Positions 42,741 to 55,690 of a stretch of DNA of 64,000 nucleotides are shown one piece after another (position 1 is the stretch's first letter; every line of letters begins with the position of its first letter). A model generated the notes under the pieces. That model worked only from the letters and a program-made list of their open reading frames with translations, was not told the DNA's origin and did not search any database. The stretch covers positions 9,592,517-9,656,516 of the forward strand of contig OX442318.1 in assembly GCA_949358305.1 (NCBI GenBank). The letters are read 5' to 3'. Origin of the DNA: Strigamia acuminata (Eukaryota; Arthropoda; Chilopoda; Geophilomorpha; Linotaeniidae). A program made the position numbers and the translations under genes.

Positions 42741-45050
42741 TATTTTTCAAACAAACATAATACGCACATCATACAAAGAGAAAAAACTAGCGATTTATGC
42801 ATTATTTATAGCCAATTTTAGCAATTTGTGCAAAATAACACACATTTAATGCATTTATGCATTTATCCTTGCTCTGCTAATAGTTACCTTTCTTACTCGA
42901 ATTATGGGTATTGCAAGGAAAAATTGTGCATCCTATTAAGCCTCGTAAGAAAAAGTTAATCAAACTCTAAGCGATGAAAATAGCAATAAAAATACATAAA
43001 ATACGATTATGACTTCCTGAATTTCTCCTCCTCATCCAAAATGATATGAGAATGCTTATCTGAGTCGAAAATAAAAGGCTTTTCACAAATAAAATTCTTT
43101 TTATCGCCTTCACAATTTAAATATATGCCTTAAAATAAGTCCCATGGGACCTACATTTCATCTGCCTTTTGTTTCGTATTAAATAGGGATATAAAACAAT
43201 TGCCACCGTATCACTTTAATTACAACACATTCTAGTTAAGTTATTTTTAAAATAAAAAATTAAAAAAAAATATTCTTCATCTTCATGAAACAGTAATCAA
43301 AACTTTTTTTTAAAAAAAATTAATTTAAATTTAAAAACGAAAAAAATTAATTAAAAGTCTAAGAAAAATTCAAAATAAGCATGAAATTACATTAAATTTA
43401 TTTAAAAAAATCAAATAATAATTATTTAAAAATTCTAAGAAGGTATTAAAAATTTTTATCCAAAAAATCTATTAAAAATTCAATCCCGAAGAGACCTAAA
43501 AAATCCAAAAAAATCCATTAAAATCTCCTAAATGATTTAAAAATTCACTGAAATATTCATTTTGGATAAGAAAATCATAAACAAAAAAAAATTAATAACA
43601 ATAAAAATAAATTTAAAAAAAAATAAATTTATTTTTATAAAAATTTCCAAAGAAAGCAGCAATTCCAAAAAAACAAAAACAAAAACAAAAAAAAACCCTC
43701 AATCCAATAATGTTATTTATATTCATTTTCTACAAACAAATACAAATAAACAAAACTTTCCAAAATTATTAAAACTCTTGCTGTCCCCTTTGTCCCACAT
43801 ACAGCAAACGACTTGCCCCAACACCCAATTCAACATTTCCTCAACATCACATTAAATTTCCCACTTTTTACCCCGATAAAACCAAAAAACAAATAAAAAA
43901 AACATCCAAAACCTCTCGAACTAATCCAAATTCCATCCAATTTCAATTACAAAAATAAATTATCACCAAATTGATTCCACCATTACATCAATGCAAACAA
44001 ATAACAATAAAATAATAATAAAAGAGTGTGCTGCACTCAAATTGAAGCAAGTACAGCACCTGAACTACAAAAAAAGTCGATTTCAAGCATAATTACATTC
44101 CAAGTAGGATGTAGTTAAGTCCAGGCCTAATTTGTTTTTTATTCCAATAGCTGCTACACTCATTAAACCGTACACGAAACGGAAATAAGAGTCCCAATTA
44201 TGCTTAAAAATAGTTGCCATAGTCCTCCATAAACAGCCAAAGACAGAAACAATAATAAACACACGATAAACCAGGTGCAAAAACCCAAATCAATCGACGT
44301 AATCTTGTCCACCCTGCAGCTTCTCGACAACATCCCAGCAAGCCATTTTCAAAGCAATCTGAATAGGAAACTCTTTTCGAGACAGATAAGAGCGGATGAG
44401 CTCCATTAACCTCTTAACACAAGGAATGAGTGGAAAAGTGTAGCAGCTCATAATCGCACGTGAGACATCTCAATCCCGAAAAGTCGATCGATCCAATTAA
44501 AAACGGCAACACACAAAACCGCACGAGTAAAAATCAAAATTGGAAGCCCCATTTCTCCACTCACCACTTGCAACTTCCGCCGAATAAAATATTTAATAGC
44601 CTTTCACACTAGGAAATGAAGGGTTTTTTTTTTTGCGTTTTGTTTCAATGGCTTTGATCCAATAATGTGCGTTGGCTCAGATTAGCATGACCTATCGAAC
44701 ACGAAAATAGTGGTTTCAACAACAGCCCCCCACTCAGTGCTGGCCACACCCAACCACACCATTCATGCAAGCGTGACTTATGAATACTGTCCGACCACGC
44801 ATGTGTTTCTGTCCCCGAAATTAGACGGTAGAACCCTGTAATAAAACACTAAAACAAATTGAGACTTCTATCGGAAATTCATTCTTTTCATACAAATTAT
44901 TTGTACATTCAAGAATGCATTTTGTAATGTACAGTACGATTGAAATAATGCATTTTGGAAATGCATTTTGGGCGAATAATAATTTTGGGACTGCATTTCG
45001 GAATACATTTTGCAAAATTTATTGTCATTTTGTTCTATTAATTCATTATT
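42741..45050. other. Non-coding stretch including an A/T-only-like block
   Basis: 43240-43720 is almost entirely A and T with poly(A) runs; lysine/asparagine-rich open frames there are composition artefacts. Short AATGCATTTTG repeats at 44935-45015. No gene recognised. Confidence 0.5.
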
Positions 45051-45051
45051 A

Positions 45052-45217
45052 CAGTCGAAACTCTTTATAACGAATTGCAAGAGTCCCGAAAAATCGATTC
45101 GTTATAACGAGAATTCGTTATATCAAAATTTTTAACACGGTGTTCTATGGCCATTTTTGGGTATTCGTTATATCGATAATTCGTTATATCGCGATTCGTT
45201 ATAAAGAGTTTCGACTG
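45052..45217. mobile_element. pogo/Tigger-like MITE, copy 2
   Basis: Starts CAGTCGAAACTC, ends GAGTTTCGACTG, TA on both sides. Inverted relative to copy 1 (it carries GAGTCCCGAAAAATCGATTC where copy 1 carries the reverse complement). Confidence 0.88.
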
Positions 45218-45302
45218 TATTACCAATATTGTGTGTGAATTCAATGTTAAACGTCTAATTTTTCTTCGATTTTACAACAACTTTACAAAACCTGTAAAGC
45301 TC

Positions 45303-45632
45303 AGGGAAATTATTTATAAATTACGACTTAACTAAAAGAATTATTCGTTTATGCAAAAGTTTGGATTTCTTTTGGGTCTAAAATCAAAAGTATGAATTTT
45401 TTTTGGCCTATATCAAAATATTGATTTATTTTGGGTCTAAAATTCAAAATTTTTATGTGCGGTTCTAAAATTTGGGTCTAAAAATCAAAATTTTTATGTG
45501 GGGGTCTAAAATTTGGGTCTAAAAGTCAAAATTTGAATTTTTTTGGGTCTAAAATTCAAAATTTGAATTTTTTTGGGTCTAAAATTCAAAATTTGAATTT
45601 TTTTGGGTCTAAAATTCAAAATTTTTATGTTT
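45303..45632. repeat. 30-bp minisatellite with flank, copy 2
   Basis: Same left flank and same 30-bp unit as 42135-42740, including the TTTTTATGTG.GGGTCTAAAAT insert motif; shorter and with a different right flank. Confidence 0.9.
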
Positions 45633-45639
45633 ACACATT

Positions 45640-46785
45640 AACTTTTGGAACATTTACAATTTGTAAAGCCATATTTTTTTCCAGTGTTTGTTTTGCATTG
45701 TTTATTTATTTTTTGTTTTTGTGTGTGAGGTGTCCTTCCACATAGGTTTATCGCTGTTGAGGGGCACCCCTTCAATCCTGTATTGAGTATTATTATTATT
45801 ATTATTATTAAAGTACTTTCTGATGTTTTACTTATTCATTACCAATTCAATCTCGCAATGATATTTATCATCGTGTTCATCTTCATCACAATGGTATCTC
45901 CCATTTTATCTGTAATGTCGAACTCGTCACTTAAAAAAATTGAATTTTTACCATTCCGATTCGAAGCCATCAATCTAATATGACAAATTTCCAAACTTTT
46001 TCCCTATGTTTGATGTATTGCTCAAGTTTGCAACCACTTTCCATCGATAACTTTAATTTCAATCTAATTAATCACGTGACGCTGCAACTGCACGCAACTT
46101 AGTGACCCTCCCAAAGTACAACTTGCGTTGAATAAATTTAATTAATTTTAACGCCCATTCAAAATTCAAAACAAAAAGAAAAAAAAATTATTTCCAACTC
46201 TCTCTCTCTCTCACTCTAAAGCATCCATAACTTTTATTTACAACACATCAAAAACCATGCCAAATCCAATTCCCATTTCTCCCTCTTACATTTCAATGAA
46301 ATCTCACTGCTGGCAATCATTATCAAACTTCCATAAAACTAAAAACAAGAAAAATAAATAACTTTTTCCCCAAACAAAAAAATTAAAACCTTCAAACACC
46401 AAAACAATTCCTTCAAAAAAAAAATTCCTTCAATGATATTTTATCTTTATTTCAGTTATAATAACCTCCTAAGTTTTTCGCATCCATTGATTTCCACAGT
46501 GAAAGGAAATGTTAGTTTTACAGAAGCAGTGCAGTGAAGTGTCACCGTTTTGATGGGCAGCACTTCAAACATGAATGACGTCTCTGGAAATCCTTTTTAT
46601 TTTTCCTACAACACCTTAAAAATCCATCCAATGTCAACACGACCCCAAATTGAAGTCAAAAACCTTATTTAACCCAAATCAATAACAACCAAATAAATAC
46701 AACCCAAATATTTTCATTTTTTAAATAAATAAAAAAAATAAAAAATAAAAAATAAAAAATAAAAAATAAAAAATTTTCCACAAAA
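45640..46785. other. Non-coding stretch with simple repeats
   Basis: (ATT)n about 45789-45810, (CT)n about 46196-46212 and (AAAAAT)n about 46728-46774. No gene recognised. Confidence 0.5.
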
Positions 46786-47138
46786 ATGTCATCATTTGGT
46801 GTTTCACACGATCCTCACCTGCCCGCTACACCACTCGCATTGGGCAGCTCCACACGCATCTCATCCGCTCGCAATCACGTGACACCAACTCGCTTTCGAG
46901 TCACGCCGCCACCGCCAACCGACTGCGGGACTCGGCGCATTTCCAGTTGCGAGCGCAGTGCACTACCAGTCGTGCTCGTTAAACCACTCGCACAATCCTT
47001 GTGGACAACCATCAGCAACTAAAGTGCACTGACTGGGTCAACCCTCGAGTGAATTTCTCTTTTCCTTCGATTAACTTTATTTATGGACCTAAAAAAATCA
47101 TCACCACCGATTACTGCCGTTTCCTCTCATCCATAACG
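46786..47138 (+). promoter_or_regulatory. CpG-rich putative promoter / 5' UTR
   Basis: Marked rise in G+C and CpG at 46800-47040 in otherwise AT-rich DNA, directly before the candidate signal-peptide exon at 47139. I cannot fix a transcription start; no clear TATA box or full initiator was seen. An open frame at 46786-47022 overlaps it but has no recognisable domain and is more likely composition-driven. Confidence 0.4.
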
Positions 47139-47211
47139 ATGCTCAGCCGGTGGTTTCTCCTCTCCTTCGCCTCCCTGGTCGGCGCGGGATTCCTGCGACT
47201 GGGCAATGAAG
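47139..47211 (+). CDS. Candidate first coding exon encoding a signal peptide (exon 1A)
   Basis: ATG at 47139 in a good context (A at -3). It encodes a 24-residue start, M-L-S-R-W then FLLSFASLVGAGFL then RLGNE, with a basic n-region and hydrophobic core like a secretion signal. The frame meets a strong donor, GAAG|GTAAGATA, at 47211/47212, leaving one extra base (phase 1). Signal-peptide exons followed by phase-1 introns are a common pattern in animal secreted and receptor genes. The upstream CpG-rich block fits a promoter. No downstream exon could be identified in the window, so the product is unknown; a chance match of ATG, hydrophobic run and donor is possible. Confidence 0.45.
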
Positions 47212-50200
47212 GTAAGATACCTACACACCTTTCCTATGTTGTGTGCTTCACTGCAGTGCACACGGGTTGCAAGTGAAGCCGTGTCGCATGTACACAAGGG
47301 GCAAATCAAAAATGAGTCGGTTTGAGGCTGGCTTCAGGTGCCCATCGATCTTGGGCTTACTTTGCGTGTCTCCAAGCGCGGTGCTCGCAGCCGCAGAGAA
47401 GTGTGTTTGCTTAACGTGAACTCGCGATACCGTGTGCGTGGATTCGCACTGGAAATATGATGCCGGCGAGTAAAAAATTACCCTCTCGTGGGATATATGA
47501 TCCCTTAGAAAATTATCATTTTGACTTTGTTTAATTTTTGTTTTTATGGGATTTGGGAAGTGTTTATTTTTTACGCACGCAGAGAAATAGGGTTAAAACA
47601 AAGTTACGCAACAAATTTCACAACAAATTAACAATTAGTTATCAAGTTGTGTGTGGTTTTAGTCGTGTGAATTATGCATCGACCAAACTGAAATTTTATG
47701 TTTTTACGGTGTTTTTCGCGATGTTTCCGCTATTTATTTCCAATTTTCTCGATTTTTTAACTTTAAATTCCGTAAACTACCTAGGGGATTGCTTCTTGCG
47801 CACGACTTTCTCTAGTCGCTTGAGTTTGGACGCGTTATCGAGAGTAAAACAATAATGAATACGGTAATTTCAGTTAAAAACGATACACTAACGGTTTTTT
47901 GCTTAACGGTATGGTACTAAAATAGTGTATCGTAGAGCAAAATAAGGGAAAAATGCATAATAATAATAATAATAATAACTCCGTTAAATCCAAACATCGT
48001 TTACAAACTCCTACATCGATTGCACAGTAAACGGAACCGCAACTCGCACACCCAAACTATTCCTCCGAGGATTGGCTTGCAAAAGCTGCATCTCAAGTAG
48101 GCCTAATCTCGGAGCAAGTTAAGGGAGCAATAATTTGAACCAACAACAAAATTTGTTCCGGTTCCGAGACCCGTAATGTAATTTTCATGTTTCAAACTGC
48201 AAAATAGTTGCGATATCCATACACTACGCAGAAACAGAGGCGAAAGGGAAAGGAAAGCGAGGATACCTTCTACCTATTAACAATTTGTAGTAAAGAAAAG
48301 GGCCAGTGGGGCCTTGCCGAGTAAAAATCGATAAAATGGCAAGCAAGATGATCACCGACTGCTTCTTCGACACCGGCTTTGCAATACCCCTTGTGTCGTT
48401 AAACTCTGAAATCGCATTGATTTTTCACTTTTTCTGGCCTATGCCTCACCTTAATCAATTTATTTCCGAATACAAAAGCTATCATTGGAAACAAATCATA
48501 CAAACACACCTAAAAACAACGCACGCCTCCTTTGGCTGCATCAAAAATAAAATTCAATTTCCAACACTTTAATTAATGGAATTTCATCTGAAAATTCATT
48601 TTTTTTATTTTTTTTATTTTAAAACGTATTTTTCAACTGCAAATGGAATTTGGTAATCAAATTACGTATATTTACTTATTAAAGTGTTTCTTTTGATCTT
48701 TTCGAAACTCAAGTCACTGCAACACGTTTGAACTTTAATAAGGAATGTACTCTCCTTTCCGACAGAGATTATAGAATGACATTTCGCTCTTCATTCGACG
48801 ACCATCGTCTGACACATTTAACCTAAAGTCGAGTGGACAGTCCTTGGTCTCAAACTAAAGAATTATTACACATACGGTATCTAATTTTAAAAGAATATAA
48901 AGAATAGGATTCGATGCATGAATTATACAGGTGTTAGCAAAGTCTTTAGATAATTTGCAAGATTTATTAAAATTACAACAAAAGTCGGACCCCAATTTTC
49001 CTTCAACTTTTTGAAGTAAAAAAGTGTGTCTTACAGTCCGCAAAATAGGATATTTGTACACTTGTGACAGTGACGCTCTGGCGCTTAATTATCTCCTGTA
49101 TTATTCCAATAAAAGAGTAATTGATACGTCTTTCTCACATTGAATTTTGGTTGCCAACTGATTGTTTTAATAATTAAACATATGGTGTCGCTTCTGGTAT
49201 TATTTCTAATACCAATGAGTGATCAACGGCTTTGCGTTATACTCCGCCAGAAAATTCACAGCAAACGTAATGTCCGGTCTTGTGCAGTTAGCAATGTAAT
49301 ACCGAGAAAAGGTTTACAAGTGAACAGTAGTCCGAAAACATTTAAGTGAATGTAAAATGTCGGCAACTTTCTCAATGTAGTCACAAAACATGTTCTTGCA
49401 AATTTTTTCACACCAAATCTTGTCGGAATCTTACTTTTACTTTTCAAATCGCGGGTGCTAAGACCAGACTTATACATAAATACAAAAATAATAACCAAGT
49501 TTCTCAAATCAATCTTACTTAATTTAATGCGTGATACAAATTAAAGAGATGTGCGATGTGAGGTTTCCCAATGTGGACTTCTCTGCGAACTATCCGCAGA
49601 TTACCATTATTATTATTCGTCTTTCCATCCACGACCCCATTGGCGTGAGGCTAATACCGTAAACAACTTTCAGCAAATTATTGATACCTCTTTTGAAGAG
49701 GTAAACTCATTAATCATCTTTTTATTTTTTTTAATTTCACACTATGAGTTTTTGTTTTATAACTCTTTTATATGCATCAATTTGTCAATAAACAAGAAAA
49801 AATACATATACTACCTTTAGGTATATAATTACCCAAATGTCAGTAATAAAATCCAAAATCTGTCCATTATAACACGCTATGTGTACACCAAAACAACATC
49901 AATTTTTCTGCATTAATAAAGAGAGGAAAGAGGGAGAAAAAAAATCAATCGAAAACAAAAAACAAATTCCCAATGATTTATTCACAATGTCAAGACCAAA
50001 CTGACATTACTCTCTCAATTCACTTCCACCATCACCATTTTGCATTACTAAAAATAGGCCCAAGTGACAACCAACAACAAAAAAAATCAATTAATAAATT
50101 GCTAATTCCAATTTCTACAACAACGATTTGTAAAACGTGCCTCCGAGTCACTGATATTTCATTTCTTATCGCGGCCCCAACGCCATCGAATCGCCTAATT

Positions 50201-52536
50201 TTCACATGGGGGCGTCCGCTTCTCCGCTAACAAACATTTCATGCATTTCTTATTATTTATTACTCGACGATAAACCGATAGTAAAAGTGGAAATGGAAAG
50301 GGTTACGAGGAAATAATACTCATAACAACACAAACAATAAAAAAAGAATAAAAAAAACCACTAGGATAAGATTGAAACAAGGCAAATATTACTTCAACCG
50401 ATCAGTTGTTACATGTTTACCAAGAACCCATTTTTCGCGCACTCCACTAGTTCTGCTCAAATAAGCATTGGAAGATCCTTCCATGTAGCAAAAAACAAGG
50501 CCAGGAAAAGAAAATCGCATCTATCACAAATCTATACTAGATGAATTAATCGATAAAAAGAACACTTTTTTTTTATTTGAAATGTTCAAAGTTTAACTGG
50601 CACGAAAATTAATTTCAAACTTTTGACTTTTGGGATTAAAAATTCAATGGGAAATGTATTTTTAACACGAATTATTAAAAATGCAGTGCATAGCTCCAAT
50701 TATAAACTCATTTGCGAGATAAAATATGAGAAAATAATCATACAAATGACCACTGTCACGATTGATTAGCAATTGCAATTTATGGAGTCAATTAAGCTGC
50801 ATAAACTCGGTTTGCAACGCAAACAAACAAGCTAATATCTTCAGAACTGGTTAAACGCAAACTACAATCATTCGATCAAATATATAAAAAAAAAATTCTG
50901 GTTATTCACACGAGACCCAAAAAATCCATAACTTTCTTGTTTGCTATGGACCTGCTGTGTTTATCCGTCAAAATAAAGTAATTTAACGCTTGGATGTATA
51001 CAAACAGAATGACCCCGGTCGCAAATTCAAAAGATATAGAATATCTTCCGCGAAATTGTGAGTTATTTCAGGTTGGGTTGGATTTCCCCCAACTTCAAGT
51101 CGTATTCAGGCTATTTCCGGTCATTTCCATTAACTCAAACATGAAATACGCCTTCCAAGTTACCAATAATAAACGCTTGAATAGTTTAATTGTTATTATT
51201 ATTACTGTGAATGCTTTCATTAAACACGGATGCTAATTAAACGCTGTATCCTCTACAGCGCAGATCTAAATTGACCGAGATACTCCCCAAATTTGAAATT
51301 CTAGAAGCATTTCTTCCATAGTTTTCACAGAAACAATAAGAAAAATAGTCACAACAATAAACTTGCCTCTATAAATGATGACGAATTAGCTGCCTAAAGA
51401 CTGTAAAAAAAACAACAGATTTTGCAATGTAACACTAAGCAAATAAAACGACACAAGATGAAAGTCGAAACAAGTAACGAACAGTGTAAGAAAAAGTAAA
51501 TTTAATTTAATTAAAGGTATTCTAAAGGAATTGCAATTTTAATATTTACAAATTTTGTTAAAGATGAAATTTATCTTTAAATTTAATTTTGTAAAAGGAA
51601 CAAAAATGAGACATGCAGTAAAGCTAAACACTGCATCGAGGACCCCAAATTCCAAGAAATCTAGAGTTTTATTGTAATAAAACCTTCCACAAAACAATTT
51701 CTATACTAATTGAGCATTCCCAAAATTTCATAATATTTGCCAGCTTGGCATTCCTTCCATATAAATGTCTTTATAAATATCGAAATCCAGGTTCTGTCAA
51801 TTTAATATTAAAAAAAAAAAAAAATAGACGAAAAGAGTCTTGATGGCATTCTTTGGGAGCCAATGGTATTTTGCAAAGCGAATGTAATGTCCTAAATTTC
51901 AATGTGGGGCTTGGCATGCACTTGCACATCGAAAAACCAACCCGGTACTATTTCATCGTAGACTTTTCCAACCACATGTTTAACCTCCGAGCATAAAACA
52001 ACCCACGAGTGGCGTGTAGGGACAGCAGTGCTTTCCCATTCGATACACGTCGGACAGAAAGCCACACCCCTTCCCCCCTTGCACAACATGCTTCGTCAGG
52101 GATTCTGATAGCAGATGGTCACAAGGACATGGAGACGTGACCCGTTTGAGCAGTTTTCTAGCGAGAAACAGTCTCGAGTCCCAAGTCAATCTCCAGAGAG
52201 CCATACAAGACCCAATTGGTGGACGACTAAAGTGACAAAACAGTTACAGCAGTTACAACTTATGCTCAGGGACCAAACAAGAGGCGGAAAGGTGGACAAA
52301 AAATGGCACGTGAACGAGAAAAACACGTCATTAACGAGTGCTGTCAAACATACGGGGTCCATTAGGTAATTAGAAGCTCGTTGCACGTGGCTCGTGTCTT
52401 TGTACACTCACAATCAAGCCTGATGAGAATGGACTCGAAGAATAGACAAGTAAAATGTTTAATTAATTATACGACACTGGTTAAAGCAAAAGTTTTTGCC
52501 TTAAACAAGAGAGAGAGAAAGAGAGAGCGGGAAAAC
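47212..52536. other. Intron-like or intergenic stretch
   Basis: No exon could be identified. (AAT)n at about 47957-47979; a GC-richer patch at 51900-52450. An 84-codon plus-strand frame there (52115-52369) has no recognisable domain. Confidence 0.4.
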
Positions 52537-52579
52537 ATGATAAATTATTTATTTGGCTTTGTGTTGTTGCCCATTCTCG
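52537..52579 (+). CDS. Second candidate signal-peptide first exon (exon 1B)
   Basis: ATG at 52537 in context AAAAC-ATG, close to the insect start consensus. It encodes MINYLFGFVLLPIL followed by one spare base, then a strong donor CTCG|GTAAGTGT (phase 1). Phase, strand and hydrophobic character match exon 1A 5.4 kb upstream, so the two could be alternative first exons spliced to the same downstream exon, or separate genes. There is a (GA)-rich run just upstream (52508-52528). The exon is short and the evidence is only sequence pattern. Confidence 0.3.
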
Positions 52580-53264
52580 GTAAGTGTCGGATCCTTCTTA
52601 TCTAATGAGCGAAAGCATTTGCTGACGCGCGTAAAATGTTCCTGCGATGGATGCAACACCATTTTGCCGTTGCCAGTTTCTGCCTGGACTAATTGGGTTA
52701 ACGTTCACTGGCGCTAATTTCCACGGCGCGGATAAATTCCTAATTCCGAACACACTCGCATGCACAATAAAAACGTTGATGAGAAAAATTATTTTTTCAT
52801 TAAACGCTTATTTAATTACATGTTTATTTGTTTGCGCGTGCCAGATGTGTCGAATGTCAAAATGTTGGCGGACATCGCGTGCGATTGTTGAAATTGAACA
52901 CCGAAGAGCTGCGTTGGGTGTGTGGTTCGTCTGCGTCTTCAGCCACGAGAGTCGGTAGACTGAGGAATCACTTAAAGGATCAAATCACAAGTTGAAGGAT
53001 GAAAGGTTGAGTTGACAACTGAGCTTTTATTGAACCAGTTAGCACTACAATGCCTACGAAGTGCGTTCGAAGACGTGTCGGTGGAGATGCTGCACTGCAC
53101 AACAGCCGTAACTCAACCAAATACTTACCGAATACCACACACTCAAACTAAATGTTTAAAAATGGCGATGCGCGCAAAAATTGAACAAGAAAACGACTTA
53201 GCTCTTGCGGTTTTTGAGCTACGGATGCTACGGAGCTACCGGATGCCCATATTAGGGGCGCCCC
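52580..53264. other. Non-coding stretch
   Basis: Somewhat GC-richer between 52850 and 53290; no domain recognised. Confidence 0.35.
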
Positions 53265-53340
53265 CTGGCGGAACTTTCTTTAAAGTACTGATATAAACTG
53301 GACAAGCCATAAATAACATCATTTATTTGTTATTCATACA
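53265..53340 (-). repeat. Dispersed repeat, inverted copy of 60040-60120
   Basis: Reverse complement shares TTATGGCTTGTCCA, AGTACTTTAAAGAAA and a CCAGGGGG segment with 60040-60120 in the same order and spacing. Part of an unclassified element. Confidence 0.65.
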
Positions 53341-55084
53341 ATTAGTATTTTGCTTCATTACTTCGCAAAATTTACAATTTTTACGTACGAAAAGTCCGTA
53401 TCTCGAAATCCGTCGCTCGGATTTTGACTTGCAAAACTAATTGATGTGTTTTCATAAATTTTGTGTAAATGGTAATGGAGCGAATTCAATGATGAGTGGC
53501 CATTACGAAGATATGTAAATCTATGTCTTTATTATTCAAAACAACCAGGTGGCGCTGTCACAAAAAGTGATACAAGTGCAAACAATACAAAATGGCAAAC
53601 ACGCGAAATGTAAAACAAAAAATAAATCAAAACATTTTTTTACGCTTTTATTTCATTAATACAAATTGCCAATAAGTTACTGATTACCTAACACCACCGA
53701 AAGAATCCATTTCATGTTTTGCCAAGCTAAGCTATAGCATCAATAATAACTCTTATTGATCAGCAAAATAGAGCAACTCTTTAATCAATTAAACCCATCA
53801 CACAAACAGACGAAATTACGATAATCTGTTTCAACCTCACAATCGAGCAGATTTTCTCCTTCCATGCCCACCAACACAGTTTAGAATTTGTTTTTGCACA
53901 CTGCAGCGCTGAATGCACCTATTATTTACCCAACAAAAAAAAATAAAGTAGATATTGCAATTCCTTTTGTAATTGTGCCACGCTTTGCCTCTACTGGCTA
54001 ATTCAGTCGAAACTACATCCTTGAAATTAAAACAATTACTTAAAAGGCGAAAGCATAAAAGTAGGCTCGTCGCCATCATTAGCAGAAGCTTTATCTAAAA
54101 CTAAGGCAAAAGGGGGCTGGAAGCGGCGCACAAGGATATTAGCCCCGAAGAGGAGGGGAATGTGTGAGAGATAGAGACAGACGGGTACACCAACAAGCTT
54201 AATCTGCTGGGAGGTGGGAGCAGCGAGAAAGGGTTGAAGGCGTGAGTTGACACAGTAAATTACTGGTCGCCTTTATCATGCTAACCAAGCCGCTATTTAA
54301 TTATTTCTAAACTGTTCGAATCGAGCCAAAAGATTTGCGCATTTCATGTAGGTAACATGAATTATGAGTCATCTTTGCTCATTAGCAGAGTTTGGAAAGA
54401 CATTTATATCGTGAATATTTCACGCGCTGATCGTTATCAGGCGCGAGCCAACGTGCCCGGTTAATCTTGCTAACTGCGCCACACATGCGGGTCTCCTTTC
54501 ATATTTGCTCTGCTAAATTACACTCCGCAAAACTTTACTACGACTTGGCATTCAAAGTGTTCTTGTGTAGCAGCAGCCGAAAGAAGGTGACGCTTGGTCT
54601 ACGTCTTACACTACAATGCTGTGATGTTCCGGGTGTCCTCTAAGTGGGTTCTTGTTGGTTAATGAAAAACAACTGAGAAATAATATAAAGTCTCCTTTTG
54701 GGCACATTGTTTGATCTTTACTTGACCAAAAACAAGCATAATGTTTTGATTAAAAAGGTAAACTAATACAACAAAAGAACAATACTACGGACATACTATA
54801 CGGACACACTTGACATAACATATTGTAACTAAAAATAAACACTCTTCAAATGACATAAATTCAACACTAAGATACTGCGACTAACAAATATTATATAAAA
54901 TGTTATAATGATAAAATGCAAATCTCACAACGCTTTATTTTGAGCAAGCGCGTGGGGAGAAACAACGTGAGCACCCTGATTGGTTGACATAATTGTTAGC
55001 GGGTCACACACAGTAAGAAGAAGGGTAATAAAAGCGGGCTCTGGTTGAGTGCAATAAAGGGGGTAAAACTTCACTGCGATACAC
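53341..55084. other. Non-coding stretch
   Basis: No gene recognised. Around 54960-55070 an ATTGG box and TAATAAAAG lie upstream of a 42-codon ATG frame (55104-55232), but that frame overlaps a dispersed repeat. Confidence 0.35.
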
Positions 55085-55190
55085 TGCAACACCCAAATTA
55101 AAAATGGCTGCCGTTTGGATGGCGCGTCGAACTGCAATCATCATAATGCTTCCGGGTGAAGCATCCATCAAAAACGCGAGTAAAAGCGCA
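55085..55190 (-). repeat. Dispersed repeat related to 41038-41150
   Basis: Reverse complement shares TTTACTCGCGTTTT, TGGATGCTTC(A/G)CC and GCAGCCATTTT with the inner part of the TIR element at 40783-41311, in the same order. Confidence 0.6.
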
Positions 55191-55359
55191 ATTGCGTTCG
55201 AAGAAGTGGGTCGTAATTCGTTCATTGGGTGAAAATAAATGAATTTTAATTGCCATTTTCGGCGTGGTCTTTATCAGGGCAAGCGTACTGACAGTTTACA
55301 CCGATAATGGACACACGCTCACGTAATAACAGACAGAGACTCCGTATTTAGGCCTTTAA

Positions 55360-55690
55360 CCCTCGGAAGCACGAGGGTAAAATGTACCCGTTTTGGTATA
55401 AGGCATTACGCGTTTAGGGACAATTTTCAGGTTAAAGCGCCATTTAGTTTGTTTTTAGGGCGCGATATGTAAACAATAAAATAAATAAGTTTGAACCATC
55501 TGGTGTTGGTTTTAAACACTACCGGTAAAAGCCAAAAGCTGTCGCCTGAATTGCTCTTTACTAATGCAGCAAAGCCAGCTTAAAAGTTATGCTGGAACTT
55601 TAAGGGGCAGAAAATTGCCAGGTTGAATATTTAATTAAATAAATGATCAATCACTACAAATTTCACCTGAGATTTAGTTTATACGTTCTC
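55360..55690 (+). mobile_element. piggyBac-like element fragment, one end present
   Basis: Starts CCCTCGGAAGCACGAGGG directly after TTAA (55356-55359); this end can fold on itself. The body is shared with 27555-27876 (inverted) and partly with 34720-34850. No matching right terminus found, so truncated or diverged. Confidence 0.55.

Noticed and set aside
43562-43855. Lysine/asparagine-rich 97-codon frame
   Set aside because: Lies in an almost pure A/T block and reflects composition only.
46786-47022. 78-codon plus-strand frame in the CpG-rich block
   Set aside because: Composition of the block explains it; better read as promoter or 5' UTR of the adjoining candidate exon.
52115-52369. 84-codon plus-strand frame in a GC-richer patch
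   Set aside because: No domain, no convincing splice acceptor; kept only as context for the exon at 52537.
52886-53290. Possible solo LTR (TGTTGAAATTG start, TTTTATTGAACC segment)
   Set aside because: No second copy, end or target duplication in the window to support it.
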